16,345 bases of DNA, from NCBI GenBank assembly GCA_964468745.1, contig CAYXVY010000265.1:1-16345 (forward strand), read 5' to 3'. Source of the stretch: JACPRB01 sp964468745. Lineage in GTDB: Bacteria > Planctomycetota > MHYJ01 > JACPRB01. Both the position numbers and the translations under genes were made by a program. Shown here in pieces: positions 1 to 7,720 of the stretch (the first letter of the stretch is position 1; the number at the start of each line of letters is the position of its first letter). The notes beneath the pieces are model-generated. The model was given only the letters and a program-made list of their open reading frames with translations, ran no database searches and was not told where the DNA came from.

Positions 1-1028
1 TGTCGGCCATCAACGAGGGAGGGCTGACAGCGGGCATCGTCTACTACAGAGATGTGTCGGGCCTGTTCAACCCTGCGCTGACGTCAACGACGGCGTTCGG
101 TGAGTTCATTGTCTTCAACGTCGCCCCGGGGCGCGTCAATCTGCGCTGCACCGGCGGGGCATCGGGGAATCTGTATGTGGCCGTAGTCGCGGACGAGACG
201 ACGCTGGCGAACATCATCGCCGTCGGCGGACCGCCTCCGAGCGTGACCTGGACCGCAACGTCGGAACTGCATTCGTCGGTAGCCACGGGCACGCCCGTCG
301 ATTCGGTGACGCTCGCCGGCATGTCGCTGCCGGCCGGTCTTGTGCCCACGCCAACGGCCGTCACGACGGGGGCGTTCTCGTTCGGGACGCTCGGGGGGCA
401 GCTCTACTTCATCAAAGCGAGCAAGGCACTGCACACCGATACGTACAACCTGGTTTCCGTAGGCTCGTTGTCCCCGTTTGTGGACGACATCTTCATAGTC
501 GATACCGCGGCGCTGTCCACGACGGCATGGGTCCCGACGGGGCTCACTCTCACCGCCGGCAAGGGCATCATCCGCTGCGAGCTGAGCGGCTCGGTGAGCG
601 GCTGCAGCGTCCTCTGCTCGCGGCTCAACGGTACAACGTTTGTCGATGTTTACGCCGCTGACGCCGGCACGGCTGCGCCGCTGACGTTGGGTGGAGTCAC
701 GCCGGCCAACGGAGTGGTGTACATTTACAATGTCGATCCGGGGACGGTCATGCTGCGCGCCACCAAGACCGGCTTCGCGGGCTCGGTCTACGTGGACGTA
801 TTCGCGGACAGCATCACGATGGTGCGCGGACAGCTGTTCGTTGCGAGCGCGCCGACCGCGACGATCAGCATCGGCGGTCCCGTCCTGCAGTATTCCGGCG
901 GCGCCGTGGCGCTGGCCACGGTCACGCTGGAAGGCACGACGCTGAGCGACGCGTGCGACGGCTTCGGGCAGTACGTCATCGGAAGCGCTCCTGCAAGCAC
1001 GCTGCTGCGGGTGCGGACGACGCGGTAA
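1..1028 (+). CDS. Secreted/surface beta-sandwich repeat protein, C-terminal part (5' truncated by window)
   Basis: The reading frame is open from the first complete codon at position 3, through a GTG at 54, to the TAA at 1026-1028, so the gene starts before the window. About 341 residues are visible. They are rich in Gly, Thr, Ser, Val and Ala, have few charges and no catalytic motif, and look like stacked beta-sandwich domains. Two stretches resemble each other: FGEFIVFNVAPGRVNLRCT (around residue 36) and NGVVYIYNVDPGTVMLRAT (around residue 239). Both match the pattern 'G-x-Y/F-x-I-x-N-V-x-P-G-x-x-x-L-R-A' of carboxypeptidase-regulatory-like (transthyretin-like) domains. Several cysteines (RCEL, GCSVLC) could form disulfides. 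I infer an exported or cell-surface role; substrate and function are unknown. It converges on the ABC permease gene with a 3-nt gap and no visible terminator. Confidence 0.6.
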   Translation, partial: SAINEGGLTAGIVYYRDVSGLFNPALTSTTAFGEFIVFNVAPGRVNLRCTGGASGNLYVAVVADETTLANIIAVGGPPPSVTWTATSELHSSVATGTPVDSVTLAGMSLPAGLVPTPTAVTTGAFSFGTLGGQLYFIKASKALHTDTYNLVSVGSLSPFVDDIFIVDTAALSTTAWVPTGLTLTAGKGIIRCELSGSVSGCSVLCSRLNGTTFVDVYAADAGTAAPLTLGGVTPANGVVYIYNVDPGTVMLRATKTGFAGSVYVDVFADSITMVRGQLFVASAPTATISIGGPVLQYSGGAVALATVTLEGTTLSDACDGFGQYVIGSAPASTLLRVRTTR

Positions 1029-1031
1029 GCC

Positions 1032-2324
1032 CTAGTAGTCGCGCCGAGAGAAGATCCAGCAGGCGAGGCCGAGCATGATGCCGGCGAACGCCAGCGAGGA
1101 GACTCCGGTCGAGGCCCAGTCGGGCACGAACACGTCGAACGGCATCTTGCCCTCGCCGCCCGTCGTGCTGCGCCACATGAGGTAGCTGTTGATGTTGTCA
1201 AAGTCGTTGGGCTTCGGCAGCGGGTAATAAAAGACGTTGATGAGCCTATCCGCCCAGGCGGGGACGTCCGTTTCCACGCGGACCATGTCGACGGTCATCC
1301 GGATGACGTTCACGATCATCGAGACGAACCACAAGCCGATCGGCATGAGGATGGACGCGACGGTACTTCGCGTCAGCACGGCGATGAGCACGCCGAACGA
1401 ATAGAGGATCGCGAAGTACGCCGTCAGCGTGCCGAGGGACGCGAGGTATCCCCAGTTCCACACGCCGGAGCGTAATGAGAGCATCAGCCAGCTGCCGCCG
1501 ATGAAGATGGTGCCCGAGATGACGGCATACGAGAGGCCGCCAAGATACCGGTAGAACAGCAGCGCCGATCGCGAGATGGGACGCGCCAGCATGAGGTCGA
1601 GCGATCCCTTCTGCAGCATGTTCGGGATGAAGCCGGCGGTGAATATGATGGCAATGACGGTGCCGGCCCAGCCGGCCAGCCACTTTGCGAGGAACCTCTC
1701 GATGGACGCGACGAACGCCGCCACGCTCATCGAGAGAGGCGCGCTCGCCAGACCGAAGAAGGCGTGAATCTTGTGCGAGCCTTCCACCAACTCCGGACTC
1801 ATCGGACGCATGCGCACCGCGAACGTCCGTCGATCGCCGTCGCGCTCGGTTACCTTGGCCTCGACGAACGGGATGAGCTTTTCCCGGAAGCGCGCGCGGA
1901 TGAACTCCTCCTCCTCCGCGGGAGTGAGATCCTTGTCCACGTCCGGGATCGCGTCGCCCTCCTTCTTCCAGGCGCCGCTGCGGAGGGCCTGCAGGTGGCG
2001 CGCGACCTTCGTCATTGGCTTTCCGGAGACGAGCGTGAATTCGTATGCGCCGGCGAGCCTGCCCGGCTCCGGGCCGAGCTTGCGAACGTCGCTGACGGTG
2101 AAGTCGGATTCGTAGTCGACGCGATCCATCGACATTGGGCGCGTGAAGATTACGCGTCCGAACGTGCGCACCATGTCGCTCACGGCCCCCTCCGGGCTCA
2201 GCTCGGAGAAGGAGATACTGGCGCAAAGGAGGATGAAGAGTCCCGAGACGACCATCATCACGTAGAGCGACTTGCGGTCGAGCGTCTCGGCCACCGCGTC
2301 CTTCAGCACCGCGAAGTACTTCAT
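1032..2324 (-). CDS. ABC-2 type transporter permease
   Basis: This 430-residue protein is the membrane subunit of an ABC exporter, working with the ATPase encoded just upstream. A hydrophobic segment at about 19-39 is followed by a polar region of about 150 residues (40-185), probably extracytoplasmic. Five or six further membrane segments follow, at about 190-207, 216-236, 262-282, 293-317, 321-343 and 407-425. The stretch GFIPNMLQKGSLDLMLARPI (231-250) is the typical coupling-helix region of ABC-2 permeases, where 'KGSLDLLLARPISR' patterns are common. The ATG at 2324-2322 overlaps the ATPase stop codon as ATGA, so the two are probably translationally coupled. The substrate cannot be told from sequence. 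An ABC-2 export or membrane-maintenance role is secure; drug, polysaccharide or lipid specificity is not. Confidence 0.88.
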   Translation of the reverse strand: MKYFAVLKDAVAETLDRKSLYVMMVVSGLFILLCASISFSELSPEGAVSDMVRTFGRVIFTRPMSMDRVDYESDFTVSDVRKLGPEPGRLAGAYEFTLVSGKPMTKVARHLQALRSGAWKKEGDAIPDVDKDLTPAEEEEFIRARFREKLIPFVEAKVTERDGDRRTFAVRMRPMSPELVEGSHKIHAFFGLASAPLSMSVAAFVASIERFLAKWLAGWAGTVIAIIFTAGFIPNMLQKGSLDLMLARPISRSALLFYRYLGGLSYAVISGTIFIGGSWLMLSLRSGVWNWGYLASLGTLTAYFAILYSFGVLIAVLTRSTVASILMPIGLWFVSMIVNVIRMTVDMVRVETDVPAWADRLINVFYYPLPKPNDFDNINSYLMWRSTTGGEGKMPFDVFVPDWASTGVSSLAFAGIMLGLACWIFSRRDY

Positions 2325-3235
2325 GCGCCAGCCTTCACGTCGCGTACGGTCTGGATAAAGACGTCCTCAAGCGACTGTTTCTTTTGCAGCAGGCCCCCGA
2401 TCGAGATCTGGTTCGCACGCAGAAAGTCGATGAGCGCGTCCAGCTTGGCGCGGCTTTCGACGTCCACTTCGATCCCTCCGCCGATGCGCCGCACCCCGGA
2501 CGTGCGCTTTCCGATGTCGGCAATGAGCGCGTCGAAAGGGCCGTCGAGCTTGAGTTCGTAAATGTCCTTCTGGACCGTCATGTTCGCGACGGTGTCCTCG
2601 CGCCGCAGCTTGCCGAGCTCGAGGATGCCGACGCGATCCGAGATGAGCTCGACTTCCGAGAGCAGGTGTGAGTTCAGGAAGATCGTCTTGCCACGCGCTT
2701 TGAGCGACATGAGAACCTCCCGGATCTCCTTGCGGCCGACGGGGTCGACGCCGTCGGTCGGCTCGTCGAGGAACAGCACGTCGGGATCGTGGATCATCGC
2801 CTGCGCGAGGCCGAGACGCTGCTTCATGCCCTTCGAGAACGTCCGGATCTTGCGCTTACCCGCCTCTTCGAGTCCTACCAGTTTCAGCATTTCAGGGATG
2901 CGCGTGCGGCGCTGCGACGACGGCACTCCCGAGAGAGAGGCGTACAAGTCGAGCGCAGAGACACCCGTGTGGTACTCCGGGAAGCGGTGATCCTCCGGGA
3001 GGTACCCGACACGCGCGCGAGCCCGCACGCTGCCGACCGATTCGCCGAGGAGCAGCGCCTCGCCGTCGGTCTTCTTCACGATCGAAAGCAGGATCTTGAC
3101 CAGCGTCGTCTTGCCGGCGCCGTTTTGTCCCAGCAGACCGTAGATCTCGCCCTGGTTGACCGTGATCGACACGCCCTGGAGCGCGTGCACGTTGCGGTAG
3201 TGCTTGACGAGCGAGCGGACCTCGATGACGGGCAT
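2321..3235 (-). CDS. ABC transporter ATP-binding protein
   Basis: This 304-residue ATPase powers the permease encoded downstream. Reading from MPVIEVRSL, Walker A is GQNGAGKT at 36-43, the signature is FSKGM at 133-137 (a degenerate LSGGQ usual in ABC-2/CcmA-type ATPases), Walker B is VLFLDEP at 153-159, and the switch histidine is H190 in NSH. The last 90 residues form the C-terminal extension common in this family. The frame stays open upstream to 3340, but that N-terminal addition is basic, unlike the family, and runs into the start of the divergent gene. The ATG at 3235 begins exactly where family homology begins. The stop overlaps the permease start by 4 nt. A possible promoter (TTGTCG, 18 bp, TACGAT on the minus strand) lies just upstream. 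Confidence 0.92.
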   Translation of the reverse strand: MPVIEVRSLVKHYRNVHALQGVSITVNQGEIYGLLGQNGAGKTTLVKILLSIVKKTDGEALLLGESVGSVRARARVGYLPEDHRFPEYHTGVSALDLYASLSGVPSSQRRTRIPEMLKLVGLEEAGKRKIRTFSKGMKQRLGLAQAMIHDPDVLFLDEPTDGVDPVGRKEIREVLMSLKARGKTIFLNSHLLSEVELISDRVGILELGKLRREDTVANMTVQKDIYELKLDGPFDALIADIGKRTSGVRRIGGGIEVDVESRAKLDALIDFLRANQISIGGLLQKKQSLEDVFIQTVRDVKAGA

Positions 3236-3249
3236 GCTGGTAGGACGGC

Positions 3250-3284
3250 GATCGTATGCCCGCCGTGTCGCCCGCGACAACAAA
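3250..3284 (-). promoter_or_regulatory. Possible promoter for the ABC exporter operon
   Basis: On the minus strand, a TTGTCG and a TACGAT are separated by 18 bp, about 16 nt before the ATPase ATG at 3235. The match to the sigma-70 consensus is moderate. The predicted leader is very short and has no clear Shine-Dalgarno, so the assignment is tentative. The same interval must also hold the start signals of the divergent cyclase-like gene. Confidence 0.25.
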
Positions 3285-3311
3285 AAGAAACTCCGTGCGC
3301 GAATCCCCGCC

Positions 3312-3974
3312 GTGACGCTAGAATTCCGGCCGGTGGCCACCTACCTCGACCGGCGCGCACTCAAGCGCATCCTGGACGCGGCGAACGCACTGCGCAAGGC
3401 GGAAAGCGGCCCGCCGTCGGAGGCAGCGATCTGCGTCTATCTGGCGCGCGGCGACGTCAAGAAGGGACGCCCGCTCCAGGCGCTGCGCAGCCTGCACAAG
3501 GTCGCAATCGAGACTTTCGGCGGCAAGGTCGTTGGCGAGTTGACGGACGGCGTCTGCGCCGTGTTCGACCGGCCGGCCGACGCGGTCAAAACAGCACTGC
3601 ATGCGATTCACGCCGCTGATCTCGCTGAAGAATTCCTCGAGGTTGCGTCGGCGCGCGTCGTCGTCGTGCGCGATACGGCGTCCTATCTGCCGGCGCCCGC
3701 CTCCGAGCTGCGCGGGCCTGCGCTTGATCGTGCCGTGAAGCTCGGCGCTCGCGCTCGCAACGGCGAAGTCGTCGTCGAATCCTCGCTTTTTGCGGAGCTG
3801 CGCGACGAGGTCGAGGGGCGCGCGGACATCGAGATCGACCGCCCCCGCTCGGCGAAGGTGCCCGGGATGGGAACCGTGGAAACCGTCGCCATCCGCCCGC
3901 TCGGCCTGCCTCCGGAGCGCGAGCGCGAATTGCTCGAAGTGGACGCCGAGCTTCGCGCCCGTCCGCGGCGATAG
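3312..3974 (+). CDS. Degenerate class III nucleotidyl cyclase-like domain protein
   Basis: This protein of about 220 residues has the second half of a class III adenylate/guanylate cyclase fold. GGKVVGELTDGVCAVFDRPA matches the family's 'GG-x-V-x-K-x-x-GDG-x-x-A-x-F' block. Residues further on, around ALDRAVKLGARARNGEVVVE, match the 'VNLASRLxxxAxPGEVLVS' block. The metal-binding Asp of the first beta strand (normally F-A-D) reads YLARGD, without Asp at the usual place. The transition-state Asn of 'VNLASR' is Lys, while the Asp at residue 79 (TDG) and the later Arg are kept. I infer a non-catalytic or altered binding domain. There are no membrane segments. The start is uncertain: GTG at 3312 or 3333; ATGs at 3225 and 3234 would run into the ABC ATPase start. 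No good Shine-Dalgarno is visible. Confidence 0.6.
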   Translation: MTLEFRPVATYLDRRALKRILDAANALRKAESGPPSEAAICVYLARGDVKKGRPLQALRSLHKVAIETFGGKVVGELTDGVCAVFDRPADAVKTALHAIHAADLAEEFLEVASARVVVVRDTASYLPAPASELRGPALDRAVKLGARARNGEVVVESSLFAELRDEVEGRADIEIDRPRSAKVPGMGTVETVAIRPLGLPPERERELLEVDAELRARPRR

Positions 3975-4111
3975 GCCTGGCCACGCCGACTCGCCCCGCC
4001 GACTCGTCCTCCGAAGCCTTCCCAAGAACTGCCGATCCATGGGGTACGGCGAAGGAGGAAGCCTGCCCGACCGGCGTCGACTTCTCAGGTACGGCGTAGG
4101 CGGGCCAGCCA

Positions 4112-4138
4112 CGCCGAAGCTCCGCAGGAGCGAAGGCG
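4112..4138. repeat. REP-like imperfect palindrome, copy A
   Basis: A 27-base hairpin has outer arms CGCC/GGCG (4112-4115 and 4135-4138), a 3x3 internal loop gaa/gaa, inner arms GCTCC/GGAGC (4119-4123 and 4127-4131) and a GCA loop. No T-run follows, so it is a weak terminator candidate, but it could stall transcription or protect mRNA ends. Confidence 0.6.
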
Positions 4139-4176
4139 GGAGCCCGCGATCCGACGTGGCGAAGGCGGGCCTGCGA

Positions 4177-4203
4177 CGCCGTAGCTCCGCAGGAGCGAAG
4201 GCG
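4177..4203. repeat. REP-like imperfect palindrome, copy B
   Basis: This has the same architecture as the copy 65 bp upstream: CGCC/GGCG outer arms (4177-4180, 4200-4203), GCTCC/GGAGC inner arms (4184-4188, 4192-4196) and a GCA loop. The internal loop is gta instead of gaa on one side. The two 30-base units around the hairpins agree at 28 of 30 positions, in the same orientation. Confidence 0.6.
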
Positions 4204-4254
4204 CGAAAGCTTGCCGAAAGCAGCTCTCGCCTGTATTAAGGGCACAGCTTTCGG
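4204..4254. promoter_or_regulatory. CGAAAGC repeats around the sdh promoter (candidate operator)
   Basis: CGAAAGC occurs directly at 4204-4210 and 4215-4221 (11-bp period) and inverted at 4247-4253. The last two extend to perfect 8-base arms, CCGAAAGC and GCTTTCGG, 25 bp apart and flanking the predicted -10 box. This is consistent with a regulator binding on both sides of the promoter. No regulator is identified. Confidence 0.35.
4211..4239 (+). promoter_or_regulatory. Predicted promoter of the sdhCAB operon
   Basis: TTGCCG (4211-4216) and TATTAA (4234-4239) are separated by 17 bp, each matching 4 of 6 consensus positions of the sigma-70 boxes. Transcription would start near 4246, about 45 nt before the sdhC ATG. 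The boxes lie between the two arms of the inverted repeat CCGAAAGC (4214-4221) / GCTTTCGG (4247-4254). Confidence 0.45.
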
Positions 4255-4291
4255 ACGCCGTACCACAACACCTGCGAAGCGGACATCTTCA

Positions 4292-5005
4292 ATGAGCGGC
4301 CTCCTCCGGCTGTGGCAGTCGACGATCGGCAAGAAGGTCGTCATGGCGGGTACGGGAGTGATTCTGCTCGGTTTCGTCGTCGGGCACATGGTCGGCAACC
4401 TGCAGATATTCATCAATGACGGCGGGAAGGCCATCAACCAGTACGCGCTCTTCCTGCACACGAACGTCGGCCTGCTCTGGGGCACGCGCATCGTCCTGTT
4501 GGCCTGCGTCCTGTTGCACATCGTGACGGCCATCCAGCTGCGCGCTCGCAACAGGGCGGCGCGCCCGGTGCCGTACGTGGTGCGCGAGTACCGCGACGCG
4601 TCGTATGCGTCGCGCACAATGTTCTGGAGCGGCCTGATTGTTGCGGCGTTCGTGATCTACCACCTGCTGCACTTGACGGTGGGCAAGGCGCACCCGGGGT
4701 TGTTCAGGATGCAGACCGACCACGCCGGGGTTGCCGACGTGCGGCACAACGTGATCGCAGGATTCAGCATGTGGTACATCTCGCTTTTCTACATCGTCGC
4801 GCAACTCCTGCTGGGAATGCACCTCTCGCACGGCGCATGGAGCATGCTGCAGTCCGTGGGCATCAATCATCCGGCGTACACGCCCTGGCTGAAGCTCGGG
4901 GCGCGCGGCCTCGCGGCGGTGATCACGTTCGGCAACATCTCAATCGCGGTCGCGTGCCTTGCGGCGCCCTGGCTTCCCTTCCTCGCGCACCTGAGGCTCG
5001 CGTAG
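4292..5005 (+). CDS. sdhC: Succinate dehydrogenase/fumarate reductase cytochrome b subunit (b558 family)
   Basis: This is the membrane anchor of the complex that oxidises succinate and passes electrons to quinone. The 237 residues hold five membrane helices, at about 15-37, 60-82, 111-130, 155-178 and 203-226. This is the single-subunit, di-haem arrangement (type B), so no separate SdhD is expected and none is present. Likely haem-ligating histidines are H32 (GHMVGN), H76 (LLHIVTA), H124 or H127 (YHLLHLT) and H177 or H180 (GMHLSHGAW), one per helix I-IV as in Wolinella FrdC. The frame is open upstream to 4211, but the ATG at 4292 gives the normal family N-terminus (MSGLLRLWQSTIGKK). It is followed after 2 nt by sdhA. 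Confidence 0.93.
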   Translation: MSGLLRLWQSTIGKKVVMAGTGVILLGFVVGHMVGNLQIFINDGGKAINQYALFLHTNVGLLWGTRIVLLACVLLHIVTAIQLRARNRAARPVPYVVREYRDASYASRTMFWSGLIVAAFVIYHLLHLTVGKAHPGLFRMQTDHAGVADVRHNVIAGFSMWYISLFYIVAQLLLGMHLSHGAWSMLQSVGINHPAYTPWLKLGARGLAAVITFGNISIAVACLAAPWLPFLAHLRLA

Positions 5006-5007
5006 CC

Positions 5008-6921
5008 ATGGAACTGAAATCCAACGTTCCCTCGGGACCCATCGAGAAGAAGTGGGACAAGCACCGCTTCGACATGAAACTGGTCAGCCCGGCGAACAAG
5101 CGCAAGTACACCGTCATCGTCGTGGGCTCGGGACTCGCGGGCAGTTCGGCGTCGGCGTCGATGGCCGAGCTCGGCTACAACGTCCACAACTTCTGCTTCC
5201 AGGACAGCCCGCGCCGGGCGCACAGCATCGCGGCGCAGGGCGGCATCAACGCCGCGAAGAACTACGCGAACGACGGCGACAGCGTCTGGCGGCTCTTCTA
5301 CGACACGATCAAGGGCGGCGACTTCCGCGCGCGTGAGGCGAACGTCTATCGCCTCGCGCAGGTAAGCGTCAATATCATCGACCAGTGCGTCGCGCAGGGC
5401 GTGCCGTTCGCCCGAGAGTACGGCGGCGCGCTCGCCAACCGCTCGTTCGGCGGCACGCAGGTGCAGCGGACGTTCTACGCGCGCGGCCAGACCGGCCAGC
5501 AGCTCCTCCTCGGCGCCTACCAGGCGCTGGAGCGCCAGATCGGCTTGGATCGCGTCAAGATGCACCCGCGGTCGGAGATGCTCGACGTCATCGTCGTCAA
5601 TGGCCAGGCGCGCGGCATCGTTACGCGCGACCTCGTCAGCGGCAAGATCGAGTCCTTCCTTGCCGACGCGGTCGTCCTCGCGACCGGCGGCTACGGAAAC
5701 GTGTTCTATCTCTCGACGAACGCCAAGGGATGCAACGTCACCGCGATCTGGCGCGCGTACAAGCGCGGCGCGGCGCTGGCGAATCCCTGCTACACGCAGA
5801 TCCATCCGACCTGCATCCCTGTCGCGGGGGAGCACCAGTCGAAGCTCAGCCTGATGAGCGAGTCGCTCCGCAACGACGGCCGCATCTGGGTGCCGCTGAA
5901 GAAGGGCGACACGCGTCCGCCCGACCAGATTCCCGAATCCGAACGCGACTACTATCTCGAGCGGCGCTATCCGAGCTTCGGAAACCTCGTGCCTCGCGAC
6001 GTCGCCTCGCGTGCGGCGAAGGCGGCGTGCGACGAAGGGCGCGGCGTCGGACCGACCGGCCTCGGCGTCTATCTCGATTTCGCCGATGCGATCAAGCGCC
6101 TCGGCGAGCCTGTCGTACGCGACAAGTACGGCAACCTCTTCGACATGTACGAGCGCATCACGGCGGAGAACCCGTACAAGGTGCCGATGCGCATCTTCCC
6201 CGCCGTGCACTACACGATGGGCGGCACGTGGGTGGACTACAACCTCATGAGTACGATCCCCGGGCTGTTCGTGCTCGGTGAAGCCAACTTCTCCGACCAC
6301 GGCGCAAATCGCCTGGGCGCGAGCGCGCTCATGCAGGGTCTGGCGGACGGCTACTTCATCCTCCCGTACACCATCGGGAACTACCTCGCGCAGATGAAGG
6401 TCGAGAAGGTCGCCGCGGATCACGCGGAGGTGAAGCGCGTGGAGTCCGAGGTGGGCGACCGGATCCGGCGCCTCCTCTCGGCCCGCGGCAAGCGCAGCGC
6501 AGACTCGATCCATCGGGAACTCGGGAAGATCATGTGGGACAAGTGCGGCATGGGACGGAACGAGAAGGGGCTGAAAGACGCTCTGGCGCGCATCCCCGAG
6601 CTGCGCGAGCAGTTCTGGCGCGAAGTCAGCGTGCCCGGGACGGGTGAGGAGTTCAACCAGGCCCTCGAGCACGCCGGCCGCGTCGCAGACTTCCTCGAAT
6701 TCGCGGAACTGCTGTGCCTCGACGCGTTGGAGCGGCGCGAGTCATGCGGCGGTCATTTCCGGGAGGAGTCCGTCTCTCCCGAGGGCGAGGCGCTGCGCGA
6801 GGACGAGAAATTCTGCCACGTGGCGGCGTGGGAATACGCGGGGCCGGACAAGACGCCGATCCGGAACGTGGAGCCGTTGACGTTTGACCATGTCCACCTC
6901 GCTTCCCGGAGCTACAAATAG
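5008..6921 (+). CDS. sdhA: Succinate dehydrogenase/fumarate reductase flavoprotein subunit
   Basis: This is the catalytic flavoprotein (637 residues) that interconverts succinate and fumarate. It shows the dinucleotide-binding motif VVGSGLAGSSAS at 38-49. The RRAHSIAAQGGIN segment holds H72, the expected site of the covalent 8-alpha-histidyl FAD link. Further motifs are HPTCIPV and SESLRNDGRIWVP (substrate-site His/Arg regions), HYTMGG, and the C-terminal FAD-binding EANFSDHGANRLGASALMQG. The length and the sequence between H72 and the capping domain match type B enzymes such as those of Bacteroidota and epsilonproteobacteria rather than E. coli SdhA. The start is the ATG at 5008, 2 nt after the sdhC stop. 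The sdhB start follows within 1-22 nt. Direction (oxidation or fumarate reduction) cannot be decided from sequence. Confidence 0.96.
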   Translation: MELKSNVPSGPIEKKWDKHRFDMKLVSPANKRKYTVIVVGSGLAGSSASASMAELGYNVHNFCFQDSPRRAHSIAAQGGINAAKNYANDGDSVWRLFYDTIKGGDFRAREANVYRLAQVSVNIIDQCVAQGVPFAREYGGALANRSFGGTQVQRTFYARGQTGQQLLLGAYQALERQIGLDRVKMHPRSEMLDVIVVNGQARGIVTRDLVSGKIESFLADAVVLATGGYGNVFYLSTNAKGCNVTAIWRAYKRGAALANPCYTQIHPTCIPVAGEHQSKLSLMSESLRNDGRIWVPLKKGDTRPPDQIPESERDYYLERRYPSFGNLVPRDVASRAAKAACDEGRGVGPTGLGVYLDFADAIKRLGEPVVRDKYGNLFDMYERITAENPYKVPMRIFPAVHYTMGGTWVDYNLMSTIPGLFVLGEANFSDHGANRLGASALMQGLADGYFILPYTIGNYLAQMKVEKVAADHAEVKRVESEVGDRIRRLLSARGKRSADSIHRELGKIMWDKCGMGRNEKGLKDALARIPELREQFWREVSVPGTGEEFNQALEHAGRVADFLEFAELLCLDALERRESCGGHFREESVSPEGEALREDEKFCHVAAWEYAGPDKTPIRNVEPLTFDHVHLASRSYK

Positions 6922-6943
6922 CGTGAGCACGCACGGCAAGACA

Positions 6944-7720
6944 ATGAACCTGACGCTGCACGTCTGGCGCCAGAAGGGCCCGAAGGACCCGGGCGGCCTC
7001 GTGGCCTACCCGATGAAGGACGTCAGCCCGGACATGTCCTTCCTGGAGATGCTCGACGTTCTCAATCAGGGCCTCATCACAGAGGGGCGCGAACCCGTCG
7101 CCTTTGAGAGCGATTGCCGCGAAGGGGTCTGCGGCGCCTGCTCGCTCACCATCGACGGCGTCGCGCACGGGCCTCGCCGCTCGACGACGACGTGCCAGCT
7201 CCACATGCGCACCTATCACGACGGCGACGAGATCACGATCGAGCCGTTCCGCGCCGGGCCCTTCCCCGTCATCCGGGACCTGGTGGTGGACCGCAGCTCG
7301 TTCGATCGGATCATCGCCTCCGGAGGCTTCGTCTCGGCACCGACCGGCTCAGCGCCCGACGGCAACACGCTGCCGATACCCAAGATCGTGGCGGACCGCG
7401 CCATGGACGCGGCGCAATGCATCGGCTGCGGGGCCTGCGTGGCGTCGTGTCCGAACGGATCGGCGATGCTGTTCGTCGCGGCGAAGATCAGTCATCTGGG
7501 GATGCTGCCGCAGGGCCAGGCGGAGCGCGGCGAACGCGCGCTGAAGATGGTCGCGCAGATGGACAAGGAAGAATTCGGCGCCTGCACGAACACCGGCGAG
7601 TGCGAGGCGGTGTGCCCGAAGGACATCCCGCTCGAGTTCATCGCGCGCCTGTTCCGCGATTACGTCAAGGCCACCGTGACGGAGCGTCCCGCATCGAAGG
7701 CCGGCGGCGGCTCGGGGTAA
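6944..7720 (+). CDS. sdhB: Succinate dehydrogenase/fumarate reductase iron-sulfur subunit
   Basis: This subunit carries electrons from the flavin to the haems and quinone through three Fe-S clusters. In the 258-residue form, C58, C63, C66 and C84 form the [2Fe-2S] site (CREGVCGAC...C). C159, C162, C165 and C169 (CIGCGACVASCP), with C214, C220 and C224 (CTNTGECEAVCPK), form the [4Fe-4S] and [3Fe-4S] sites. The N-terminus MNLTLHVWRQKGP is typical of the family. An in-frame GTG at 6923, one base after the sdhA stop, would add seven residues (VSTHGKT) and has a weak CGGAG upstream, so either start is possible. The short Gly-rich tail is not conserved. Its stop abuts the stop of the convergent DUF3102-like gene with no gap. 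Confidence 0.95.
   Translation: MNLTLHVWRQKGPKDPGGLVAYPMKDVSPDMSFLEMLDVLNQGLITEGREPVAFESDCREGVCGACSLTIDGVAHGPRRSTTTCQLHMRTYHDGDEITIEPFRAGPFPVIRDLVVDRSSFDRIIASGGFVSAPTGSAPDGNTLPIPKIVADRAMDAAQCIGCGACVASCPNGSAMLFVAAKISHLGMLPQGQAERGERALKMVAQMDKEEFGACTNTGECEAVCPKDIPLEFIARLFRDYVKATVTERPASKAGGGSG

Larger units (their letters stand above)
3975..4210. repeat. Non-coding spacer rich in short repeats
   Basis: No convincing gene is visible between the cyclase-like gene and the sdh promoter. A 10-base direct repeat CGCCGACTCG occurs at 3984-3993 and 3997-4006. Variants of GCGAAGGCGGG occur at about 4049, 4093, 4131, 4159 and 4195. Two copies of a 30-base unit, at 4111-4140 and 4176-4205, differ at 2 positions. 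The pattern resembles genome-dispersed REP-like intergenic repeats rather than coding sequence. Confidence 0.6.

Noticed and set aside
3236..3340. N-terminal extension of the ABC ATPase
   Set aside because: The added 35 residues are basic, unlike the family, and overlap the start of the divergent gene. Homology begins at the ATG at 3235.
4111..4205. CRISPR array
   Set aside because: There are only two units with a 35-bp gap that itself carries related repeats, and the units are palindromic REP-like. No cas operon is present; the Cas4-like nuclease is about 11 kb away and stands alone.
4867..6672. Very long open frame antisense to sdhA (about 600 codons)
   Set aside because: It is a shadow of GC-rich codon bias: the translation is His/Arg/Asp-rich without family motifs, while the opposite strand encodes an unmistakable SdhA.
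5008..7720. Missing sdhD
   Set aside because: The 237-residue five-helix cytochrome b subunit is the single-anchor di-haem type, which does not use a separate SdhD.
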